DNA of 64,000 nt from DASSKA01 sp963839365 (lineage in GTDB: Bacteria; Actinomycetota; Actinomycetes; Propionibacteriales; Nocardioidaceae), in the NCBI GenBank assembly GCA_963839365.1, contig CAWIUT010000001.1, positions 1,054,001-1,118,000 on the forward strand. Reading direction: 5' to 3'. Positions within the stretch are counted from its first letter, which is position 1. Every line of letters begins with the position of its first letter. Below are positions 36,300 to 45,610 of this stretch, piece after piece. A program made the position numbers and the translations under genes. The notes beneath the pieces are model-generated. The model saw nothing but the letters and a program-made list of their open reading frames with translations. It searched no databases and was not told the origin of the DNA.

Positions 36300-36770
36300 T
36301 CAGGTCCCCTGCCGGTGCCGGCCGAAGAAGCCCTTCAGCACCGCCCCGCACTCCCCCGCCAGCACACCGGCGACCACCTCGGGCCGGTGGTTCAGCCGCC
36401 GGTCCCGCACCACGTCCCACAGCGAGCCGGCGGCGCCCGCCTTGGGGTCGAAGGCGCCGAACACCACCCGCTCCACCCGGGACAGCACCGCGGCGCCGGC
36501 GCACATCGTGCACGGCTCCAGGGTCACCACAAGGGTGCAGCCGTCCAGCCGCCACTCGCCCCGCGCGGCCGCGGCCCCCCGCAGCGCGAGCACCTCCGCG
36601 TGCGCGGTGGGGTCGCCGGTCGCCTCTCGCGTGTTGTGGCCGCGGCCGATGACCATGCTGTCGGGGTCGAGGACCAGCGCGCCGACCGGCACGTCGTACG
36701 TCGAGGTGGCCGCGCGCGCCTCCTCGAGGGCGAGACGCATCACCGCGTCCCATGCTCCGGGAGACGCCAT
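36300..36770 (-). CDS. tadA: tRNA(adenine-34) deaminase
   Basis: 156 residues. Converts A34 to inosine in tRNA-Arg(ACG). The zinc/catalytic motif is DPTAHAEVLALR (His and the proton-shuttling Glu), with PCTMCAGA giving the two zinc Cys. The stop of the upstream gene and this ATG share one base (TGATG at 36768-36772), so translation is coupled to the small acidic partner gene. Confidence 0.95.
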   Translation of the reverse strand: MASPGAWDAVMRLALEEARAATSTYDVPVGALVLDPDSMVIGRGHNTREATGDPTAHAEVLALRGAAAARGEWRLDGCTLVVTLEPCTMCAGAAVLSRVERVVFGAFDPKAGAAGSLWDVVRDRRLNHRPEVVAGVLAGECGAVLKGFFGRHRQGT

Positions 36771-37264
36771 CAGGTGGCGGCCACCCCCACGGCCTCCTCG
36801 AACGCCCGCCCGAACCCGAGTCGGCCTGCGATGTCGCCGAGCACCTCGTCGGGGTAGAGGTCGTAGTCGTCGAGCAACGCCCCCATGTCCATCGCGCCGA
36901 GCCCCAGGTCGGAGACGATACCGAGGTCGCCGGCCGGCTCCTGGTCGTCGTCGTCGGGCAGTGGCAGGTCCAGGAAGTCCAGGGCCGAGCGGGCGACCGG
37001 CCAGTCGTTGGCGGCGGTGACGTCGGAGAGCAGCACCAGGGTCCGGGCACCCAGCGCCCGCACCAGCAGGCAGAAGTCCTCGTCGACCGAGACCAGCCCC
37101 AGCGCCCCGCCGTCTCCCGGCCAGCGGCGCAGCTCGGCCGCCAGCGTCTGCACGTCGACCGCCGCCTCGTCGGCCAACCGGCCCACCTGCCAGACGCCCT
37201 CCTCGCGGTACGCGACCACGACGAAGTCCACACCTTCGGCGTCGGCGTCCGACCCGTCGCTCAT
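36770..37264 (-). CDS. tRNA adenosine deaminase-associated protein
   Basis: 164 residues. Acidic protein of a family regularly encoded just before tadA in actinobacteria and named for that position; its role is unknown. The middle contains LVLLSDVTAANDWPVARSALDFLDLPLPDDDD, and the C-terminus is helical (DEVLGDIAGRLGFGRAFEEAV). GAGGAGG is eight bases before ATG 37264. Confidence 0.87.
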   Translation of the reverse strand: MSDGSDADAEGVDFVVVAYREEGVWQVGRLADEAAVDVQTLAAELRRWPGDGGALGLVSVDEDFCLLVRALGARTLVLLSDVTAANDWPVARSALDFLDLPLPDDDDQEPAGDLGIVSDLGLGAMDMGALLDDYDLYPDEVLGDIAGRLGFGRAFEEAVGVAAT

Positions 37265-37372
37265 GTGCAGACCTCCTCGGTTCCTGCAACGGCACGGCAA
37301 ACCCGCTGCACCCGATGGTGACAGAGCGGCGGCGCTGGCACCAGAGATCCCCGATCACCTAGGTTGACCGTC

Positions 37373-38014
37373 ATGCGCCTACACGTTGCCGACCACCCGC
37401 TGGTCGCCCACAAGCTGACCGCGCTGCGAGACGAGCGCACCGACTCCCCGACCTTCCGCCGGCTGGCCGAGGAGCTGGTAACCCTGCTCGCCTACGAAGC
37501 GACCCGGGACGTGCGGGTGGAGCCGGTGAGCGTGCACACGCCGGTGTCAGCGGCGGCCGGCGTCAAGCTGGCCACCCCCAAACCGCTGGTGGTGCCGATC
37601 CTGCGCGCTGGGCTGGGCATGCTCGACGGCATGATGCGGCTGCTGCCCACCGCCGAGGTGGGCTTCCTCGGCATGGTCCGCAACGAGGAGACGCTGCAGG
37701 CCTCGACGTACGCCCAACGGCTGCCCGACGACCTGTCCGGCCGGCAGTGCTACGTGCTCGACCCGATGCTGGCCACCGGCGGCACGCTGGCCGCAGCGAT
37801 CCGGTTCCTCGTCGAGCGCGGCGCCGACCACATCACCGCCGTCTGCCTGCTGTCCGCACCGGAGGGTTGCGACCGGGTGGAGAAGGACCTCGCGGGCCTG
37901 GGCATCCCGGTGACGATCGTGACCGCGGGGATGGACGAGCGACTCAACGAGAAGGGGTACATCGTGCCGGGGCTCGGCGACGCCGGCGACCGGCTGTACG
38001 GCGTGGTCGACTGA
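37373..38014 (+). CDS. upp: Uracil phosphoribosyltransferase
   Basis: 213 residues. Salvages uracil to UMP using PRPP. The PRPP-binding signature is VLDPMLATGGTLAAAI, and the uracil-binding C-terminus is GYIVPGLGDAGDRLYG. Length is standard. ATG 37373 lies seven bases after TAGGTT (37360-37365), so the transcript is probably leaderless. It is divergent from the tadA operon. Confidence 0.95.
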   Translation: MRLHVADHPLVAHKLTALRDERTDSPTFRRLAEELVTLLAYEATRDVRVEPVSVHTPVSAAAGVKLATPKPLVVPILRAGLGMLDGMMRLLPTAEVGFLGMVRNEETLQASTYAQRLPDDLSGRQCYVLDPMLATGGTLAAAIRFLVERGADHITAVCLLSAPEGCDRVEKDLAGLGIPVTIVTAGMDERLNEKGYIVPGLGDAGDRLYGVVD

Positions 38015-38018
38015 CGCG

Positions 38019-38189
38019 CTAGTAGCCGAAGATGGGCACCACGCCGGTGGCGATCAAGATCATGATGACGACCACCACCAGCCCCAGCAGCAGGTAGTCC
38101 CAGCTCTTGGAGCGGGTGTCCTCGGGGCGTTCGGGAGCGTCGTAGCGGTGCCCGTCCGGGCGCGCCCTGGGATCCTCTTCTTCGTCCAT
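38019..38189 (-). CDS. Small single-span membrane protein
   Basis: 56 residues. A charged, hydrophilic N-terminal half precedes one hydrophobic segment (LLLGLVVVVIMILIATGVV). The C-terminus ends PIFGY, probably outside. GGAGG lies five bases before ATG 38189, which supports translation. Function unknown. It converges on upp with four bases between. Confidence 0.65.
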   Translation of the reverse strand: MDEEEDPRARPDGHRYDAPERPEDTRSKSWDYLLLGLVVVVIMILIATGVVPIFGY

Positions 38190-38340
38190 TCCAGCCTCCG
38201 AGCCGATGTCCGACTTCTCGGACTGTTCAGCCCTCCCCGTACCCGATGGTAGCGGCACCTACGCCCAAAAGGTAACTCCGGGTTACAGGAAGCTGGTGAC
38301 CCGGGCCACACCGTTCGCACCCGGGGCCAGTCGGGGGTGC

Positions 38341-39720
38341 CTAGAGCGCCTTGACGGCGTTCAGCACCTTGCCAAGGGACTCCTTCGCGTCGCCGAACAG
38401 CAGCGTGGTCTTCGGCTCGAAGAGCAGCTCGTTGTCGATGCCGGCGAAGCCCGGCCGCATGGACCGCTTGAGGAACACCACCTGCTGGGCCTCGTCGGCG
38501 TGCAGGATCGGCATCCCGTAGATCGGCGCACCCGGGGTGGTCTGGGCGGCCGGGTTGACCACGTCGTTGGCGCCCACCACCAAGGCGACGTCGGTCTGCT
38601 TGAACTCGGCGTTGATGTCGTCCATCTCGCGCAGCTGCTCGTAGGGCACCTGCGCCTCGGCGAGCAGCACGTTCATGTGCCCGGGCATCCGGCCGGCGAC
38701 CGGGTGGATCGCGTAGTCGACCTTGATCCCGCGGGCACCGAGCACGTCGACCAGCTCGCGCAGGGTGTGCTGCGCCTGAGCCACCGCGAGCCCGTAGCCG
38801 GGCACCACGATCACCCGCTGCGCGTAGCCGAGCAGGATGGCCACGTCCTCGGGGCCGCCGGAGCGCACCGGGCGGTCCGAGGCCGTGCCACCGCCGAGGG
38901 TGGAGCCGCCCCGGAACGCGCCGAACAGGATGTTCAGCACCGAGCGGCCCATCGCCGCGGCCATCAGCTTGGTCAAGAAGGTGCCGGAGGCGCCCACCAG
39001 GGTGCCGGCCACCAGCAGCAGGGTGTTGCCCAGCACGTAGCCTCCAGCGGCCACGGTGAGGCCGGTGAACGCGTTCAGCAGGCTGATCACGATCGGCACG
39101 TCGGCGCCGCCGACCGGCAGCACCAGCAGCACCCCGAACCCCAGACCGAGCACGGCCAGGATGATGGCGACCGTCTCCGCGGAGCTGGTGACGGTGAGCA
39201 CCGCCAGCGCCAAGGCGGCGGCAAGCACCAGCCCGAACACCGCGGGCAGGGCGGGGAAGACCACCGGCCTGGTGGTCATCAGCTCCTGAAGCTTGGCGAA
39301 GGTGATCATCGAGCCGGCGAACGAGACGGTGCCCACCAAGATGGTGAACGCCGTGGCGACCAGGGTGAAGGCCGGCTCCGAGCCGGACATGCGGGACAGC
39401 TCCAGCAGGGCCACGAGAGCCGCGGCGCCGCCGCCGACCCCGTTGAACAACGCCACCAGCTGTGGCATCTGCGTCATCTGCACCCGGCGGGCGCCGACCA
39501 GCCCGCCGACCGCCCCTACCAGCATCGCGACCAGGATCGGCACCAGGTGGCTGAGGTGGGCGTAGAAGAACACGGCGATGATGGCGGCCACCGCGCCGAC
39601 CGCGCCGACCAGGTTGCCGGTCCGCGCGTGCCGCGGAGACGAGAGCCCCTTGAGCGCGAGGATGAAGCAGACCGCTGCCGCCAGGTACACCAGCTGCGCC
39701 CACAGCGGCACCCCGTTCAT
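38341..39720 (-). CDS. pntB: NAD(P) transhydrogenase subunit beta
   Basis: 459 residues. The first 280 hold about eight membrane helices of the proton channel. The C-terminal domain III binds NADP(H), shown by VPGYGLAVAQAQHTLREL and YGMPILHADEAQQVVFLKRSM. With the two alpha-subunit genes upstream it forms the proton-translocating transhydrogenase that couples hydride transfer between NAD(H) and NADP(H) to the proton gradient. It overlaps pntAb by four bases. Confidence 0.95.
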   Translation of the reverse strand: MNGVPLWAQLVYLAAAVCFILALKGLSSPRHARTGNLVGAVGAVAAIIAVFFYAHLSHLVPILVAMLVGAVGGLVGARRVQMTQMPQLVALFNGVGGGAAALVALLELSRMSGSEPAFTLVATAFTILVGTVSFAGSMITFAKLQELMTTRPVVFPALPAVFGLVLAAALALAVLTVTSSAETVAIILAVLGLGFGVLLVLPVGGADVPIVISLLNAFTGLTVAAGGYVLGNTLLLVAGTLVGASGTFLTKLMAAAMGRSVLNILFGAFRGGSTLGGGTASDRPVRSGGPEDVAILLGYAQRVIVVPGYGLAVAQAQHTLRELVDVLGARGIKVDYAIHPVAGRMPGHMNVLLAEAQVPYEQLREMDDINAEFKQTDVALVVGANDVVNPAAQTTPGAPIYGMPILHADEAQQVVFLKRSMRPGFAGIDNELLFEPKTTLLFGDAKESLGKVLNAVKAL

Positions 39721-40028
39721 CGCCCGCCCCTGTCGCCGGCGGTGGGCCGACGTCTGCGGGTGAACATCTGCAGCATCCGGTCCGTGACCACGAAGCCGCC
39801 GACCATGTTCACCGCGGCCAGCACCACCGCGACCAGCGCGACCACCAGCTCGACGGTGTTGGTGGCCGCCCCGGCGACCAGGATCGCGCCCAGCAGGATG
39901 ATGCCGTGGATGGCGTTCGCCCCGGACATCAGCGGGGTGTGCAGCGTCGAGGACACCTTCGAGATGACCTCCACGCCGATGAAGATGCTCAGGACGAAGA
40001 TCGTCAGCCAGACCACCGGCTCGCTCAC
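39717..40028 (-). CDS. pntAb: NAD(P) transhydrogenase subunit alpha, membrane part
   Basis: 103 residues with three hydrophobic segments and the conserved TPLMSGANAIHGIILLGA. It is the C-terminal membrane part of PntA encoded as its own gene, as in Rhodospirillum and most actinobacteria. ATGA overlaps at both ends (39717-39720 and 40025-40028) couple it to pntB and pntAa. Confidence 0.93.
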   Translation of the reverse strand: MSEPVVWLTIFVLSIFIGVEVISKVSSTLHTPLMSGANAIHGIILLGAILVAGAATNTVELVVALVAVVLAAVNMVGGFVVTDRMLQMFTRRRRPTAGDRGGR

Positions 40029-41155
40029 GGCTGGCTCACCCCTTCCAGGAGGGCCCGGGTGGGCTCGTGCAGGATCTGGCCCTCGCGGGTGACGCAGCAG
40101 CCACGCACGATCTCGTCCTCGAAGTCCGGGGCGAACTCACCGTCGACGGTCATCAGGGTCACCAGGTTCACGACGTTCTGCGCGTACAGCTTCGAGGCCG
40201 GCTCCGGCATCTGCGCCGGGACGTTCTGGCCGCCCCAGACCTGCGCGCCGCCGATCCGCACCACCTGTCCGGGACGGGAGCCCTCCACGTTGCCGCCGGT
40301 CTCGGCGGCCAGGTCGACGACCACCGAGCCGGGCCGCATCTGCTCGACCATGTCCGCGGTCACCAGCAGCGGCGCGGTCCTCCCCGGCACGGCGGCCGTG
40401 GTGATCAGCGCGTCCGCTGCGGCGATGTACGGCGTCAGCAGCTCCCGCTGCCGTTGTGACCGGTTCTCGGTCATCTCCCGGGCATAGCCCCCGGTGCCTT
40501 CCAGGGTCTCGAGGTCCAGCTCGATGGCCTGGGCCCCGACGGAGCGGATCTCCTCCGCGGCGGCCGCACGCACGTCGTACGCCTTGACGACCGCGCCCAG
40601 CCGTCGGCAGGTCGCGATCGTCTGCAGCCCTGCCACCCCGGCGCCGAGCACGGTGACCTCGGCTGGCGGCACGGTCCCGGCCGCGGTCATGTTCAGTGGG
40701 AAGAACCGGCGCAGCATCCCGGCGGCCACCATCGCGCACCGGTAGCCGGCGACCAGCGCCTGCGAGGACAGCGCGTCCATCGACTGGGCGCGGGAGATCC
40801 GTGGCACCAGCTCGAAGGCAAACGCGGTGATCCCACAGTCGCGCAGGTCGGCCACCAGCTCGGACTGCTGCGCGGTGGGCAGGAAGGACAAGGTGGCGGT
40901 CCCCTCGGGCAGCAGACGCACCCGTCCGGGGTCCAGCGGCTGCACCGACACCACCAGGGCGGCCCCGTCGAAGGCGTCCGCGGCGACCGATGCGCCCGCG
41001 TCTGCGTACTCCTCGTCGGTCATCATCGCGGCCGTGCCGGCGGCCGGCTCCACCGCGACCTCGTAGCCGAGCCCGGTGAGCCGGCCGACAAGCTCAGGGA
41101 CCATCGCGACGCGGCTCTCCCCCTCGCGCGTCTCCTTGGCCACCGCGATCTTCAC
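40025..41155 (-). CDS. pntAa: NAD(P) transhydrogenase subunit alpha, NAD-binding part
   Basis: 376 residues. Domain I, the NAD(H)-binding peripheral part, with the Rossmann motif VLGAGVAGLQTIATCRRLGA and the family start KIAVAKETREGESRVAMVP. I use GTG 41155 because TACGTT (41162-41167) lies six bases before it, a leaderless start; the frame is also open from ATG 41173. It is the first gene of the three-gene pnt operon and is divergent from the SDR gene. Confidence 0.93.
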   Translation of the reverse strand: MKIAVAKETREGESRVAMVPELVGRLTGLGYEVAVEPAAGTAAMMTDEEYADAGASVAADAFDGAALVVSVQPLDPGRVRLLPEGTATLSFLPTAQQSELVADLRDCGITAFAFELVPRISRAQSMDALSSQALVAGYRCAMVAAGMLRRFFPLNMTAAGTVPPAEVTVLGAGVAGLQTIATCRRLGAVVKAYDVRAAAAEEIRSVGAQAIELDLETLEGTGGYAREMTENRSQRQRELLTPYIAAADALITTAAVPGRTAPLLVTADMVEQMRPGSVVVDLAAETGGNVEGSRPGQVVRIGGAQVWGGQNVPAQMPEPASKLYAQNVVNLVTLMTVDGEFAPDFEDEIVRGCCVTREGQILHEPTRALLEGVSQP

Positions 41156-41356
41156 GCTGCGAACGTAGAGCATCGACTCGCTTCTGTGGCGACATTGCGA
41201 CGAGGTTTCCCGGAATTCGGGACTAATGGCCCCCCGTCCGGCCCATGTTCGCACCCTTGGACACCGGGCGACGGGCAGTTCGGCCCTGCCGGTGGAGCCG
41301 TCCAGCGGGACAGCCTGGCGTCGAGCCCGACTCGGCTCGTCGACCAGGAGGAGCAG

Positions 41357-42124
41357 ATGATGGCAGGCACACGACTTCAGGACCGGGTTGCGGTGGTGAC
41401 CGGGGCGGCCTCCGGGATCGGGCGGGCGATCGCCCGGCAGCTCACGTCGGAAGGCGCAACACTGGTGATCGCCGACGTGCACCCCACCCGGTTGCAGGAG
41501 ACCGTCGGCCTGCTGCCCGAGCAGGCCAAGCCGGTCTCGGTGGTCGGCGACCTGCGCGACCCCGGCACGATCGACCGGATCGCGGCCGCCGCAAACGACC
41601 ATGGCGGCGCGGACATCCTGGTCAACAACGCCGGAGTGATGGACTGGTTCTTGCCCGCCGGCGACGTCGACGACGAGACCTGGGCCCGGGTGATGGACAT
41701 CAACGTGACCGCCCCGATGCGGCTGATGCGCGCCGTGCTCCCGCGCATGGAGGAGAAGGGCCGGGGCGCGATCGTCAACATCGCCTCCATCGGCGGGCTG
41801 ACCGGCGGCGCCGCCGGCATCGCCTACACCGCGTCGAAGCACGCCGTCGTGGGGATGACCCGCAACACCGCGTTCTTCTACGGCCCCAAGGGCATCCGGA
41901 CCAACGCGGTCTGCCCGGGCGGGGTTGAGACCAACATCGCCGAGGGTGGCGCCCAGCCGCGGGCCCCGTGGGCCTTCGAGCGGCTGCAGACCGGGTTCGC
42001 CCGAGCGCAGCGGATGGCGCAGCCGGACGAGATCGCGGCACTCGTGACCTGGCTGGTCAGCGACGAGGCGGTCAACGTGAACGGGGCGGTCATCCCCTCC
42101 GACGGAGGCTGGACCGCCTCCTGA
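41357..42124 (+). CDS. SDR family oxidoreductase
   Basis: 255 residues, classical short-chain dehydrogenase. The cofactor motif is TGAASGIG, followed by NNAGVMD. The catalytic triad is Ser in NIASIGG, then Tyr and Lys in YTASKHAVV. The closing PSDGGWTAS is typical. An Asp after strand 2 (IADVHP) favours NAD(H). The substrate is unknown. AGGAGG lies about six bases upstream of ATG 41357. Confidence 0.9.
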   Translation: MMAGTRLQDRVAVVTGAASGIGRAIARQLTSEGATLVIADVHPTRLQETVGLLPEQAKPVSVVGDLRDPGTIDRIAAAANDHGGADILVNNAGVMDWFLPAGDVDDETWARVMDINVTAPMRLMRAVLPRMEEKGRGAIVNIASIGGLTGGAAGIAYTASKHAVVGMTRNTAFFYGPKGIRTNAVCPGGVETNIAEGGAQPRAPWAFERLQTGFARAQRMAQPDEIAALVTWLVSDEAVNVNGAVIPSDGGWTAS

Positions 42125-42172
42125 CCGACCGGCAGGGTCGCCCCGGCGCCTGTCAAGCGGCGGCCTGACGGG

Positions 42173-42883
42173 TCAGCGGTACTCGGGGTTGGCGAGGTCG
42201 GCCCGCCTGCCGGCATCCCACTCGGTGCGCTGGTTCCCGAGGGCCGGGATGCCGCCGGCGCGCGTGAGCATCCGGGCCAGGTGCATCAGGTTCCAGGTCA
42301 TGAACGTGGTGTTGCGGTTGGTGAAGTCGTTCTCGGGCCCGCCGCTGCCGGGGTCGAGGTACGACGGACCCGGCCCCGCCTCGCCGATCCAGCCGGCGTC
42401 CGCCTGCGGCGGGATGGTGTAGCCGACGTGCTGCAGGGAGTACAGGATGTTCTGTGCGCAGTGCTTGATGCCGTCCTCGTTGCCGGTGATCAGGCAGCCG
42501 GCCACGCGGCCGTAGTAGGAGTACTGCCCACGGTCGTTGACCTCCCCCGAGCCGGCGTACAGCCTTTCGATGACGCGCTTGGTCACGCTGGAGTTGTCGC
42601 CCAGCCAGATCGGCCCGGCCAGCACCAGGATGTCGCTGGCCATCACGCGCTCGTGGATCCGCGGCCACTCGTCGCTGGTCCAGCCGTGCTCGGTCATGTC
42701 CAGGTACACCCCGGTGGCGATGTCGCGGTCGACCGCCCGCAGCACGTGCACGTCGACGCCGTGCGCCCGCATGATCGCCGCGCTGCGGTCGACCAGTCCC
42801 TGGGTGTGGCTGAGCTCGGGCGACCTCTTCAAGGTGCAGTTGATGTAGGTCGCCGCCAGGCCGGTGAAGTCGAGGTCCGTCAT
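42173..42883 (-). CDS. Flavodoxin-like NAD(P)H-dependent oxidoreductase
   Basis: 236 residues, FMN-reductase-type flavodoxin fold. The first strand is followed by NCTLKRSPELSHTQGLVDR, where FMN phosphate would bind. DILVLAGPIWLGDNSSVTKRVIERL is the conserved flavin loop. GRVAGCLITGNEDG and the HVGYTIPP region match the NAD(P)H:quinone-reductase-like group. It lies upstream of nothing obvious on its strand; the cupin gene is 89 bases away. Confidence 0.8.
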   Translation of the reverse strand: MTDLDFTGLAATYINCTLKRSPELSHTQGLVDRSAAIMRAHGVDVHVLRAVDRDIATGVYLDMTEHGWTSDEWPRIHERVMASDILVLAGPIWLGDNSSVTKRVIERLYAGSGEVNDRGQYSYYGRVAGCLITGNEDGIKHCAQNILYSLQHVGYTIPPQADAGWIGEAGPGPSYLDPGSGGPENDFTNRNTTFMTWNLMHLARMLTRAGGIPALGNQRTEWDAGRRADLANPEYR

Positions 42884-42972
42884 GACACCAGCCTGCGTGG
42901 CCGGTTCGTGGGCTGGCCATGGCCCGTTCGGACTTCTCAGGCTGCTCCCGTCCCGGGTCACCGCCTGGAGGC

Positions 42973-43350
42973 TCAGCCGTCTTCGGGAGCGTCCACGTTG
43001 ACAGTGACCGGGCCGTGACCGGACCGGGTGACCACCAGGTGCGAGGCGGCCCCGCCCGGGTTGCCCTCGCGGTGGACCGCGTGCGCCGGGACGTGCAGGA
43101 AGTCGCCGGCCCGCGCCTCGAGGACCTCCTTGCCGTCCGGGCCGAACTCCATCCGCAGCGTGCCGTCGACCACGTAGATCGATGTCTCGTGGTCGCCATG
43201 GTGGTGCCAGCCAGAGGTCATCTGCGGCTCGGTGGTCACCAGTCCCGACCAGAGCCCGCCGGCTTCGATGGCCCGCTCCCGGAGCATGCCCGGAGTCGGG
43301 TCGGCCTGTTCCCGCTCGTCCGGCCCGATCCGTCGTACTTCTTCGGCCAT
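42973..43350 (-). CDS. Cupin domain protein
   Basis: 125 residues, single-domain cupin. Metal ligands appear as GWHHHGDHETSIYVVDGTLRMEFG (His, His, Glu) and VPAHAVHREGN (His). It is close to small cupins of unknown function. AGGAGG is about six bases before ATG 43350. Confidence 0.83.
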   Translation of the reverse strand: MAEEVRRIGPDEREQADPTPGMLRERAIEAGGLWSGLVTTEPQMTSGWHHHGDHETSIYVVDGTLRMEFGPDGKEVLEARAGDFLHVPAHAVHREGNPGGAASHLVVTRSGHGPVTVNVDAPEDG

Positions 43351-43470
43351 GAGACCTCCTCGCGTCAGTAGTACCAGGGAGCTCAGCGGCGGCTCCGCGG
43401 CCGGGCGTCGCTGACGTTGACTCTCGTCAAACCACAGCCGCCGCCCTGCACAAACGCGCCGCCGGTCCGC

Positions 43471-43659
43471 TCAGAAGAGCGACCGGTCCTCGCGGTCCTT
43501 GGCGACGAGTCGGATCACTGAGTAGGCACCGAAGCCCACCAGCCCGAGTACGCCAAGGAACAGCAGAACCCCAACAAGTGCGGAGACCAGCGCGAACACG
43601 ATCTTGAGCACGATGAACGCAGCAACGACGGCGGCGACAACCAGCAGGATCTTCTTCAC
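43471..43659 (-). CDS. Small two-span membrane protein
   Basis: 62 residues starting MKKILLVVAAVVAAF from GTG 43659; ATG 43677 is an alternative. Two hydrophobic helices nearly fill it, ending in a charged KDREDRSLF tail. Function unknown. Confidence 0.55.
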   Translation of the reverse strand: MKKILLVVAAVVAAFIVLKIVFALVSALVGVLLFLGVLGLVGFGAYSVIRLVAKDREDRSLF

Positions 43660-43882
43660 ACCACCAGCATCGACCATCCGTCTCGGCAGCGCCATCAGGG
43701 ATGTCCCCGATCTTCGTCCGAGATACGTGCACCCCGGTGCGGGCCGACCGCCCGGCGGCCAGCCACGCCGTCGGCAAGATGCCCGACACCCAAGGAGAAT
43801 CGGCTGGGCGCCGCGACCCGGCCCCGGTGTGAGGGCTTGCAGCCTGACACGTATGCGCCCACCGCGCTGGTCAGCCTGGAGC

Positions 43883-44101
43883 ATTGACCAGTTGCACGGC
43901 GGTGTCCTTGCCTTGGTAAGGGGGGTGGCCGCCTCGCTGAGAGGCGGGATTCTCTACGCCAGGTTGCACTTCGGCAACGGCCCGATCACCCGTGGTCGGG
44001 TGACCGGCGGAACCGGCCGGTTCGCGGGCGCCACCGGCACCATCTACGGCAAGTCGCTGGACCGGAGGCGCACCTCGGTCACGGTGACCTGGCAGAAGTA
44101 A
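43883..44101 (+). pseudogene. C-terminal fragment of an allene-oxide-cyclase-like barrel protein
   Basis: The last 70 codons of an open frame read like the end of the dirigent/allene-oxide-cyclase-like barrel: GGILYARLHFG, GRVTGGTGRFAGATGTIYG, then RTSVTVTW and stop. No matching N-terminal two thirds or signal peptide is present upstream, where the frame is low-quality sequence antisense to the small membrane gene. I read this as a gene remnant left by a deletion. Confidence 0.5.
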
Positions 44102-44123
44102 GCCAGCCGCGCACCGTCCACGG

Positions 44124-44480
44124 TCAGTCCGGCGCCAGGTCCGCGCGGATCGAACGCGGCAGCCCCGCGACGACCAGGTCGTAGGAGTCCGAGATCAGGC
44201 CGCGGACGACGTCGTCCTCGACCGAGCCGTCGAGGTCCACGGTGTTCCAGTGTTGTTTGTTCTGGTGGTAACCGGGTCGGATCCCGGGGTACGCCTCACG
44301 CAGCTCGAGCGCCTGAGCGGGGTCGCACTTGAGGTTGACCGACCCGGGCTCCTGCGAGAGCGGCACCAGCGCGAACATCTTGCCGCAGACCTTGATCACC
44401 GCGGCTTCCTCTCCGAACGGGTACGTCTCTTCGGCCGCCGGCAGACTGAGGCAGAGCGCCAGGACCTCGTCGCGAGTCAT
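44124..44480 (-). CDS. MmcQ/YjbR family DNA-binding protein
   Basis: 118 residues, full family length. CyaY-like fold with the characteristic PAAEETYPFGEEAAVIKV opening, SVNLKCDPAQALELRE, and GYHQNKQHWNTVDLDG. Members bind DNA nonspecifically and their role is unsettled. ATG 44480 (MTRDEVLALCLSLP) matches family starts. Confidence 0.9.
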   Translation of the reverse strand: MTRDEVLALCLSLPAAEETYPFGEEAAVIKVCGKMFALVPLSQEPGSVNLKCDPAQALELREAYPGIRPGYHQNKQHWNTVDLDGSVEDDVVRGLISDSYDLVVAGLPRSIRADLAPD

Positions 44481-44566
44481 GGCCCCAGTGTGGCCTCCCC
44501 CACGACGGTCTGGGAGCGCAAAGGTTGCCGCCTTCCGCGTATCGGCTCCTGCAGACAACGGCGCCT

Positions 44567-45121
44567 TCAGGGCGCGGAGGGCACCAGCGCGGCGTCGAAC
44601 TCGACGCCGACCTCATCGGCAAGCTTGAGTGCGCCGAGGAACGCAGAGTACGGCTTGATGCCCCACCGGGACTGCTTGACAGTCGTGCCGCCGCGCACCC
44701 GGCCGTCGATGACCACGGAATTGACCGTGACCGGCTGGGTCTGACGGCGGATAGTGAGGTCGCCCTCCACGGCCCATGACTCAGCAGCACTGGTCACCCT
44801 CGTCGAATGGAATGCGATCTTGGGATCGGACTCGCTCTTCAGGATCCCGCGCAGCGTCTTCTTGATCTCCGCGCGGTCGTTCTGAGTGAGCGGCTTGACG
44901 CCACCGAGACCTTCCCGCACCTCGAACGAGTCCACGTCGATCTCGACCGACACAGTCGAGTCCTCCGGCCTGGCGGTGTCGACAATGACCTCGCCCTGCC
45001 ACCGGGAGACCTCGATGACGAGATCGTGCCCAGCCCGCCGGCCCATGCCGGTGCGTCCAGTCTTGACGAGCAACTCGCCGGACTCAGGAGTGATCCGGTA
45101 GGTGCCACCAGCCAAGGCCAT
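44567..45121 (-). CDS. YceI family protein
   Basis: 184 residues, lipocalin-like barrel that binds isoprenoid-type lipids in characterised members. Motifs: RTGMGRRAGHDLVIEVSRWQGEVIVD, a KPLTQNDRAEIKKTLRG segment, and KIAFHSTRVT. No signal peptide, so it is cytoplasmic, unlike E. coli YceI. It stands alone between the YjbR-like and YCII genes. Confidence 0.85.
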   Translation of the reverse strand: MALAGGTYRITPESGELLVKTGRTGMGRRAGHDLVIEVSRWQGEVIVDTARPEDSTVSVEIDVDSFEVREGLGGVKPLTQNDRAEIKKTLRGILKSESDPKIAFHSTRVTSAAESWAVEGDLTIRRQTQPVTVNSVVIDGRVRGGTTVKQSRWGIKPYSAFLGALKLADEVGVEFDAALVPSAP

Positions 45122-45256
45122 GTCCTCAGCCTACGCGTCGCTGTGCGCACCCAGGCGCTGTCGCCATGCGCTGCCTGGGGCGATCAGCGTTCCATGCCTG
45201 CCGGCGGACGTCCGCTCTTCGGAGTCAAGCCCAGGTCTCGGTCTGCGGATCAGTGC

Positions 45257-45610
45257 TCAGACCATGCGATGCGGGAAGCGGTGCACCTCCTGCGGCCAGC
45301 CGACCGCAACGGCGATCCTGCCGGCCCAATACCGCGCCTCGGCATCGCCGGGCACATCGAGGACCGCGAAACCGCCGAGGTGCTCCTTGGTCTCGAGGAA
45401 CGGGCCGTCGGTGAATGCCGGCGTACCGCTGCTCGGGTCGACGCTGCACACCGCGGTCGACGCGTCCAGACCGCCGTCGCTGAACACGAAGACGCCGGCG
45501 GCCGTCATCTCCTCGATCACCGCACGCCCGGACCTGCCCCTCTCGCGCAGCTCCTCCATCGTGAGGTCGGGCACCCACTCGTCGTTGAATGCGATCAGGT
45601 ACAGCGCCAT
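45257..45610 (-). CDS. YCII-related domain protein (DGPF family)
   Basis: 117 residues, ferredoxin-like fold. The GTPAFTDGPFLETKEHLGGFAVLDV segment carries the DGPF hallmark. ECF41-type sigma loci often contain such genes, but none is adjacent here. GGAGGAG is six bases before ATG 45610. Confidence 0.87.
   Translation of the reverse strand: MALYLIAFNDEWVPDLTMEELRERGRSGRAVIEEMTAAGVFVFSDGGLDASTAVCSVDPSSGTPAFTDGPFLETKEHLGGFAVLDVPGDAEARYWAGRIAVAVGWPQEVHRFPHRMV

Noticed and set aside
38206..40092. 628-codon frame opposite pntB and pntAb
   Set aside because: Antisense to the transhydrogenase genes; His/Gly/Asp-rich with no domain.
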